Shown: positions 59,698 to 63,742 of the stretch, in pieces
Layout of the letters: every line of letters begins with the position of its first letter
How positions within the stretch are numbered: the stretch's first letter is position 1
Translations under genes and position numbers: made by a program
Source of the DNA: CAZEAC01 sp964510065
Lineage (GTDB): Bacteria; Bdellovibrionota_C; UBA2361; CAIXSY01
Direction: 5' to 3'
Length of the DNA: 63,742 nucleotides
Assembly: GCA_964510065.1 (NCBI GenBank)
Contig: CAZEAC010000024.1
Span: forward strand, 1-63,742
Notes under the pieces: model-generated
Told to the model about the DNA's origin: nothing
What the model saw: only the letters and a program-made list of their open reading frames with translations
Databases searched by the model: none

Positions 59698-60993
59698 TTA
59701 GAGTGAACGAAGATAAATAAAGAGAACTCGATATTGCTCTTCGGAAAGCGTAATGCCTCTCATTTGCCGCTTTTCGCGAATCGCCTGGTCGAGTTTGGTC
59801 CGAGTAAGGTTTCGAAACTCCGTGCGATTAGTGTGGCAACGTAAGCACACCGCTTCGTACACCATCTTTCCCGCGGTTTTGTCATCAACCGGAGGAGGTG
59901 CTGGTGGGGTCGGAGTCGGCATTCCCGTGCCCGGGCAGTTCTGCGATCCGACATTCTTCGACTGGTTCACGTACGCGGTGAGGTCAGCAATCTGCTGGTT
60001 GTTTAAAGTGGTAATGAACATCGGCGCGCTCTGAATCGCTGTCTGCAGTACGGGGAATGTAAAATTAGTGCCGCGACCACCCGGATGACATCCCTGACAG
60101 GTAATTGCCCACTGCGAAATTCCACGAGTGATATTGCCGCCGACTCCGCTGGGAATTCCAAAGCTCGTGGTCGTGCCGTTTGCGTCGAATGGATTGGGAA
60201 CACAGGTGCCAGGTGGCGTCGTGTTTGGGTTTGTGCTTGGATTCGCACTCGGACTTGCGCTTGGACTTTCGCTCGGATTCGGACAGCTTCCCGTAGTGCT
60301 CTGCTTGCTCTTGTTAACAAACGCCACTAAGTCCGCAATCTGCGCGGTGGTTAGTGTGGTAATGAACATCGGAGGTCCTGAGATGGCGGTATTAAGTTGC
60401 GTGTAGGTCTGATTGAGACCTTTTGTTGCGCCTGAATGACAACGTGCACAGGTTGCTTGGTACTGAATTTCGCCTCGGGGGATATTGCCTGCATTTCCCT
60501 GGGGAATTTCAAAGCTTGTAGTACTTCCTTCCACGTCGAACGGGGAGAAACCACAGTTTGCTCCGGAAGGATCATTGTCGTCCTCGTGCGTCGGCCCCTC
60601 GCCCGGCAAGTCGTCTTCGTCGGTAATGCCATTATTATTGACGTCTTCATCGCCATCAGCAATTCCGTCATCATCACTATCAGGATCTAGCGGATTCGTT
60701 TTATATATAAGTACTTCCGCGCCATCGGTGGTCCCATCATCATCGGTATCCCGCACTCGCACTTTCGTTCCCAGGCGAGTTTCGCGAATATTTTTTAATC
60801 CGTCCTTATCCGCATCACACCGAGAACGTTTCGCAACAAGGAAAGCGCCACGGCATCGACGCTTACTACGACGTATTCCAACGCGCGCTTGCGCGAATGC
60901 ATCGGACGCCGAATATAGCGGCGCAACTTCGGGACAGAGCGCGATTAGCAAGACTACTAAAGCCAGAAGTGATCTGAGCTTCATTGTTCTCAT
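59698..60993 (-). CDS. Exported triheme cytochrome with calcium-repeat region and FGIP-type heme domains (copy 2)
   Basis: A 431-residue protein: signal (LLALVVLLIALCPEVAPL), a thrombospondin-3-like calcium region (RCDADKDGLKNIRETRLGTK, DTDDDGTTDGAEVLI, DPDSDDDGIADGDEDVNNNG), then two FGIP-type heme domains (PFDVEGSTTSFEIP with CARCH; PFDANGTTTSFGIP with CQGCH), Pro-Ser-Asn linkers and a last CLRCH segment. Both full domains also carry a PPMFITTL/APMFITTL block and an IADLxAxVNxSK end. The layout is the same as at 13489-14901. The ATG has AGGAGGTGC upstream and overlaps the stop of the preceding gene by 4 bases. Confidence 0.92.
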   Translation of the reverse strand: MRTMKLRSLLALVVLLIALCPEVAPLYSASDAFAQARVGIRRSKRRCRGAFLVAKRSRCDADKDGLKNIRETRLGTKVRVRDTDDDGTTDGAEVLIYKTNPLDPDSDDDGIADGDEDVNNNGITDEDDLPGEGPTHEDDNDPSGANCGFSPFDVEGSTTSFEIPQGNAGNIPRGEIQYQATCARCHSGATKGLNQTYTQLNTAISGPPMFITTLTTAQIADLVAFVNKSKQSTTGSCPNPSESPSASPSANPSTNPNTTPPGTCVPNPFDANGTTTSFGIPSGVGGNITRGISQWAITCQGCHPGGRGTNFTFPVLQTAIQSAPMFITTLNNQQIADLTAYVNQSKNVGSQNCPGTGMPTPTPPAPPPVDDKTAGKMVYEAVCLRCHTNRTEFRNLTRTKLDQAIREKRQMRGITLSEEQYRVLFIYLRSL

Positions 60994-61682
60994 CTGGCAC
61001 CTCCTGAATAACGTAGATAGGCGACAATGTCGGCGAGCGAAGCATCGTGCATGTGAATATTCATTGGTGGCCCCGCAATAATCCGTTTAAGCTGAGAAAA
61101 GTTTTCGTGAGTTCCCACGAGCGATGCGTGGCAGCTCCCACACTGCTGAAAGTATTTTGACTTTCCGCGGTTTCTATTTCCCACGACCGCGCCTGGAATA
61201 CCGAAAGATGTCGTGTCGCCGTTTGCACTAAAAGCGCCACTTTGCGTGGGCGTCGGTCCAGCGCTCGGGCCAGGCGTTGCTGTGGGACCGGCGACTCCCG
61301 ATTTCCAAGCGGCGATTACGTCTGAGTGATCATCGGAAAGCGTAAGCGCAACATCAAGTTGTGACCCATCAGTGGGGACATTGAGCACATTCGATTGCGC
61401 GCTGAAATCTTCACCGCGGACAATAAAGCTCATTTCTGTACCGAGGCTTGTCACTTCCAGAATGAAGTCGCCATTATCAGTAGTCGTGATTGCCTCGCCA
61501 CTTTCCAGGATACTTATCTCGGCACGAGGTATCCCCTGGCCCTGCCGTGACAGCAACGCTCCATGAATCTGTATTTTTTGCGTATCGGTTACCGATTCGT
61601 TGACAGCCTCGACTCCACAGCCAACCAGCTGAAATCCCAGTAGAAATGCCATTACAATGTGAAGAGAGAGTCGCATAGTCAT
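60990..61682 (-). CDS. Lipoprotein fusing a carboxypeptidase-regulatory-like domain to one FGIP-type heme domain
   Basis: A 230-residue lipoprotein: lipobox LVGC (about 22), regulatory-like beta domain (HGALLSRQGQGIPRAEISIL, TTDNGDFILEV), a Pro/Thr linker, then FSANGDTTSFGIPGAVVGN with QQCGSCHAS and a PPMNIHMHD block, ending VAYLRYSG. It joins in one chain the two parts found as separate neighbours at locus 1. It should be an outer- or inner-membrane-tethered monoheme cytochrome. It is the first gene of the operon with the triheme cytochrome and DsbD. Confidence 0.9.
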   Translation of the reverse strand: MTMRLSLHIVMAFLLGFQLVGCGVEAVNESVTDTQKIQIHGALLSRQGQGIPRAEISILESGEAITTTDNGDFILEVTSLGTEMSFIVRGEDFSAQSNVLNVPTDGSQLDVALTLSDDHSDVIAAWKSGVAGPTATPGPSAGPTPTQSGAFSANGDTTSFGIPGAVVGNRNRGKSKYFQQCGSCHASLVGTHENFSQLKRIIAGPPMNIHMHDASLADIVAYLRYSGGAR

Positions 61683-61692
61683 CGAGTCTTGT

Positions 61693-61707
61693 TGTAAAAG
61701 TTTTACA
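61693..61707. promoter_or_regulatory. Perfect 7+7 dyad upstream of the heme-lipoprotein gene
   Basis: TGTAAAA-G-TTTTACA at 61693-61707 is a perfect palindrome 11 bases before the ATG at 61682. It may be an operator in the leader. No matching regulator can be assigned. Confidence 0.4.
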
Positions 61708-61732
61708 TCATTTACCTAGACAGCAAGTTATG

Positions 61733-61753
61733 TGCCAAAGCATGGCTTTGGTA
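61733..61753. terminator. Small hairpin after the GIAIG-repeat gene
   Basis: CCAAAGC (61735-61741) pairs with GCTTTGG (61745-61751) around a 3-base loop, downstream of the minus-strand stop at 61790. There is no T-run, so termination is uncertain. Confidence 0.35.
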
Positions 61754-61789
61754 CGTATTCTCCTAGGAACTAATTTCGTAGCCGGAGTT

Positions 61790-62617
61790 TCAGGTGGCGG
61801 AATCGGGTTTAAAGGCCACCTTACAGCGCGGACAGCAGTTCGGAATTAATGGGTGTCGCGAAGTTAACATGTAGTGAAACTTACAGCGCGGGCAGCGAAA
61901 AGCAAAAAATAAGAATAATGGGATCGACAACATTACCGTAAGATAGAGCAGGCCAAAGATACTATCGGAGAAATGTTTCTCAACATTTTCAAGGAATAAT
62001 ATATAGATTGCCGCCACGGCCAAGATTGGCGCAAGCACCATGCTTCGCACAATACTCCGTCGCAGCCCGCGCATCTCCGAAGGGGTCAGTGCCGTCACAC
62101 TTTCCGCGCGCCACCGAGCACATTGTTTTTGACGTAAACCAAGCAGACTTGCGGCGATAACAGCTCCCCATCCGATAAAAACAATACCAAAAATCGGAAA
62201 TGGCAATTGCCGCTTATGCGGAGTCTGTCGAAAGCTCTGCTCGACCGAGAAAAGCACTTCAGGGCCCATCGCGGAAACACCGCCAACCCAATACCCGGCA
62301 GCCACCACACCTAAGGCAAAAGGTGCTACCGCGGCAACTCCCGCCGCCGCTCCGAACGCGGCAGCACAAACTCCCAGACTAATCAGTCCGAGGCTTAACA
62401 CCCCCACCGAAAAGACCCCCACCGATAGTAAGCCAATGCTTACAATTCCCTGCGCTTGCACACCGATGGCAAGTACGCCACGAGCTCGAAAGCCTATTGC
62501 GATAACTCCACGCATGACGGGAGTTTCGTCGCCAAGTCCCGCAGGCTGACCAACTCCTATGTCATAGAGTGGAAGACCGCGCCACGAAACAGCACTTGTA
62601 ATTCGACCAATGCTCAT
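61790..62617 (-). CDS. Membrane protein with GxxxIG repeats and a C-terminal double CPRCK zinc site
   Basis: A 275-residue protein. Residues about 36-85 repeat the unit G-(V/I)-x-(A/S)-(I/V)-G: RGVIAIGFRARGVLAIG, QAQGIVSIGLLSVGVFSVGV. This is like the glycine-spaced repeats seen in large families of bacterial membrane-associated proteins. Four hydrophobic segments follow. The C-terminus carries CPRCKFHYML and CPRCK, a zinc-ribbon pair. Function unknown. It overlaps the previous gene by four bases (ATGA), so they form an operon. Confidence 0.7.
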   Translation of the reverse strand: MSIGRITSAVSWRGLPLYDIGVGQPAGLGDETPVMRGVIAIGFRARGVLAIGVQAQGIVSIGLLSVGVFSVGVLSLGLISLGVCAAAFGAAAGVAAVAPFALGVVAAGYWVGGVSAMGPEVLFSVEQSFRQTPHKRQLPFPIFGIVFIGWGAVIAASLLGLRQKQCARWRAESVTALTPSEMRGLRRSIVRSMVLAPILAVAAIYILFLENVEKHFSDSIFGLLYLTVMLSIPLFLFFAFRCPRCKFHYMLTSRHPLIPNCCPRCKVAFKPDSAT

Positions 62618-63528
62618 TGCATCCCTCTATCAAGCGCTTCCATGCGACGAATTTCAGCTTGGTCAAATCGCCGCATCGTTGGACGATAGTTTGCAAGTGA
62701 AATTGCGCAGAGAATTATCCCGAATAGCGTGTACTGCGCAAATGAGGCAAAAGCCTGACCTGAAAGTGAACCGTATGCCGAAAAAAGCAGCGCGCCTATT
62801 CCGGCAAGCAGCGATCCGACCAAAAAAGCTCTCACGATAGCCCGGCCACGGCAGAAAAAGGCGAGCAATCCACAAATCACTCCAACTACAACGTAGGCCA
62901 CGGTAAACAACATCGCAAAACGTGGATACAATTCACTTTTGGCGCTCTCTTCGGATGCGGTCAGTGCACTCTGGTACTCTGTCTCGTTTGAAAAATTACG
63001 AAAAGTGATATTTCGTAGTTGAACACCTCCGCCGCGAGGCAGCACTACATTGAAATCCAGCCGGGTCGGAGCGGCGGTGGCTCCACGCGAATCAAAGGGA
63101 AGCACAAAACGATGCCAATCTGACGAGCCATGCAGCATGCGCATTGGACCGCTGTTGGCCAGCGTGCGAGAGAAATACCAGCTTCCATCTGGAAAAGTGG
63201 TGATTAATTCGAGATATCCCGGTTCGGCAATATCAAAATATGCTATCTCGCCCTCAAGCGCATAAAGCTTTTGTGTAACATCACCCTCGCCAAGTGAAAG
63301 AATCTGAATTCCCTTCGTCTGCGCGGCTTGTGGCAATGTTATTGACAATAGTCCGTCTGCTCGTAACTCGCCTCCGTGAAGCTTACCCGAAGATTTCAGC
63401 GCGGAGAAATTGATACTTATACTCTCCCGATTTGCGCTTCTCTCGGCGTCGACTCGAGATGTCGCGCTAATCAAGCCGATGACGGCGATTATAATTCGCA
63501 GCAAGGTGCTCCGAAGCCTACTACTCAT
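62614..63528 (-). CDS. Exported/membrane protein of unknown function
   Basis: A 304-residue protein with a signal peptide (LRIIIAVIGLISATSRVDA), a beta-rich extracytoplasmic part of about 180 residues (FDIAEPGYLELITTFPDGSW, FNVVLPRGGGVQLRNITF) and four helices at the C-terminus (LFTVAYVVVGVICGLLAFF, AIVRAFLVGSLLAGIGALLF). No family recognised. Four-base overlaps at both ends (ATGA) place it between the DUF2089-like gene and the GIAIG-repeat gene in one operon. Confidence 0.65.
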   Translation of the reverse strand: MSSRLRSTLLRIIIAVIGLISATSRVDAERSANRESISINFSALKSSGKLHGGELRADGLLSITLPQAAQTKGIQILSLGEGDVTQKLYALEGEIAYFDIAEPGYLELITTFPDGSWYFSRTLANSGPMRMLHGSSDWHRFVLPFDSRGATAAPTRLDFNVVLPRGGGVQLRNITFRNFSNETEYQSALTASEESAKSELYPRFAMLFTVAYVVVGVICGLLAFFCRGRAIVRAFLVGSLLAGIGALLFSAYGSLSGQAFASFAQYTLFGIILCAISLANYRPTMRRFDQAEIRRMEALDRGMQ

Positions 63529-63742
63529 ACTGCCTCCTTCGTCTCCGTCTTCTTCTGCTGATAAGCCTTTAGCAACTGTTCAAAAGTGTGCCGATCCAGT
63601 TTTTGATCGGCATAGTGCATTCTAAGAACTTTCTCAAACTCATCCTGTGCGACGCCCTCTTCGAGAACACGTAATTTTCCAATGAGCCGATCCAGACGTA
63701 AACGGATGGTTGGGTAGGTTACCCCGTATACTTCTGCGAGCT
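63525..63742 (-). CDS. DUF2089-like helix-turn-helix protein (partial, cut by window edge)
   Basis: The last 71 codons before the stop are in the window; the 5' end lies outside. The visible part starts LAEVYGVTYPTIRLRLDRLI, the HTH typical of DUF2089 proteins, and continues DRHTFEQLLKAYQQKK. It is probably a small DNA-binding regulator at the head of the operon. The stop codon overlaps the next ATG (ATGA). Confidence 0.75.
   Translation of the reverse strand, partial: LAEVYGVTYPTIRLRLDRLIGKLRVLEEGVAQDEFEKVLRMHYADQKLDRHTFEQLLKAYQQKKTETKEAV

Noticed and set aside
1..63742. tRNA, rRNA, CRISPR array or known riboswitch
   Set aside because: I looked for T-loop motifs, spaced direct repeats and common riboswitch cores in the intergenic regions and found none I could support.

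Overview
The window looks like a chromosomal segment of an uncultured Gram-negative bacterium. Supporting signs are type II secretion GspC-like proteins, an outer-membrane barrel, lipoproteins, a cbb3 oxidase and c-type cytochromes matured by DsbD/TlpA-like proteins. The fused ccoNO gene, the long Thr-rich and PT-rich linkers, the calcium-repeat cytochromes and the FG-GAP and beta-helix exoproteins suggest a deep 'delta-like' proteobacterial lineage, but I cannot assign a taxon. I saw no tRNA, rRNA, CRISPR array or intact transposase. Two assembly gaps (N runs) break genes at 9134-9233 and 13211-13220.

Layout. 0-3.4 kb: an M23-like protein, a CoaBC-like flavoprotein and an unknown protein, all on the minus strand. 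3.4-6.2 kb: a PadR repressor with a probable operator-promoter and two unknown genes. 6.3-13.4 kb: secreted proteins (CAP domain, poly-Thr/fibronectin, GspC-like, beta-helix) and a gapped cytochrome. 13.5-16.8 kb: locus 1 of a duplicated module (triheme cytochrome, carboxypeptidase-regulatory-like lipoprotein, DUF6502-like protein). 17-21.8 kb: an FG-GAP protein and a three-gene TadE/TadE/TadG-like cluster. 22.2-32.9 kb: hemN, an OM barrel and a cbb3 oxidase locus (ccoS, ccoI, a SafE-like gene, an Rrf2 regulator, ccoNO fusion, ccoQ, ccoP, ccoG). 33-41.9 kb: glycosyltransferase genes, a Cys-rich pair next to a DsbA-like lipoprotein, a second GspC-like gene and large palindromic DNA. 42-50.9 kb: a degenerate subtilase, a beta-helix protein, an Na+/H+ antiporter-like protein and two exported unknowns. 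51.3-55.3 kb: a class II lanthipeptide locus. 55.7-61.7 kb: locus 2 of the cytochrome/DUF6502 module together with DsbD and TlpA-like maturation proteins. 61.8-63.7 kb: an operon of membrane proteins with a DUF2089-like regulator cut by the window edge.

The most novel items are three. (1) The lanthipeptide precursor carries two consecutive NHLP-type leader domains and a core made of five Cys-Phe-Thr units with alternating spacing; its synthetase is of the CCG zinc-site type. (2) A repeated extracytoplasmic module pairs DUF6502-like proteins and carboxypeptidase-regulatory-like lipoproteins with cytochromes built from a shared heme domain that starts FDxxGxTTxFGIP; one protein fuses the lipoprotein part to the heme part. 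(3) Two tandem Cys-rich exported proteins form an operon with a DsbA-like lipoprotein.

Intergenic DNA is unusually rich in foldback sequences: two 75-bp GGACACCC-ended elements, composite CTAG-bounded palindromic elements near 22.0 and 36.2 kb, a 100-bp foldback with a second partial copy at base 1, and a 182-bp nested hairpin in front of the subtilase. These look like non-autonomous mobile or REP-like elements.
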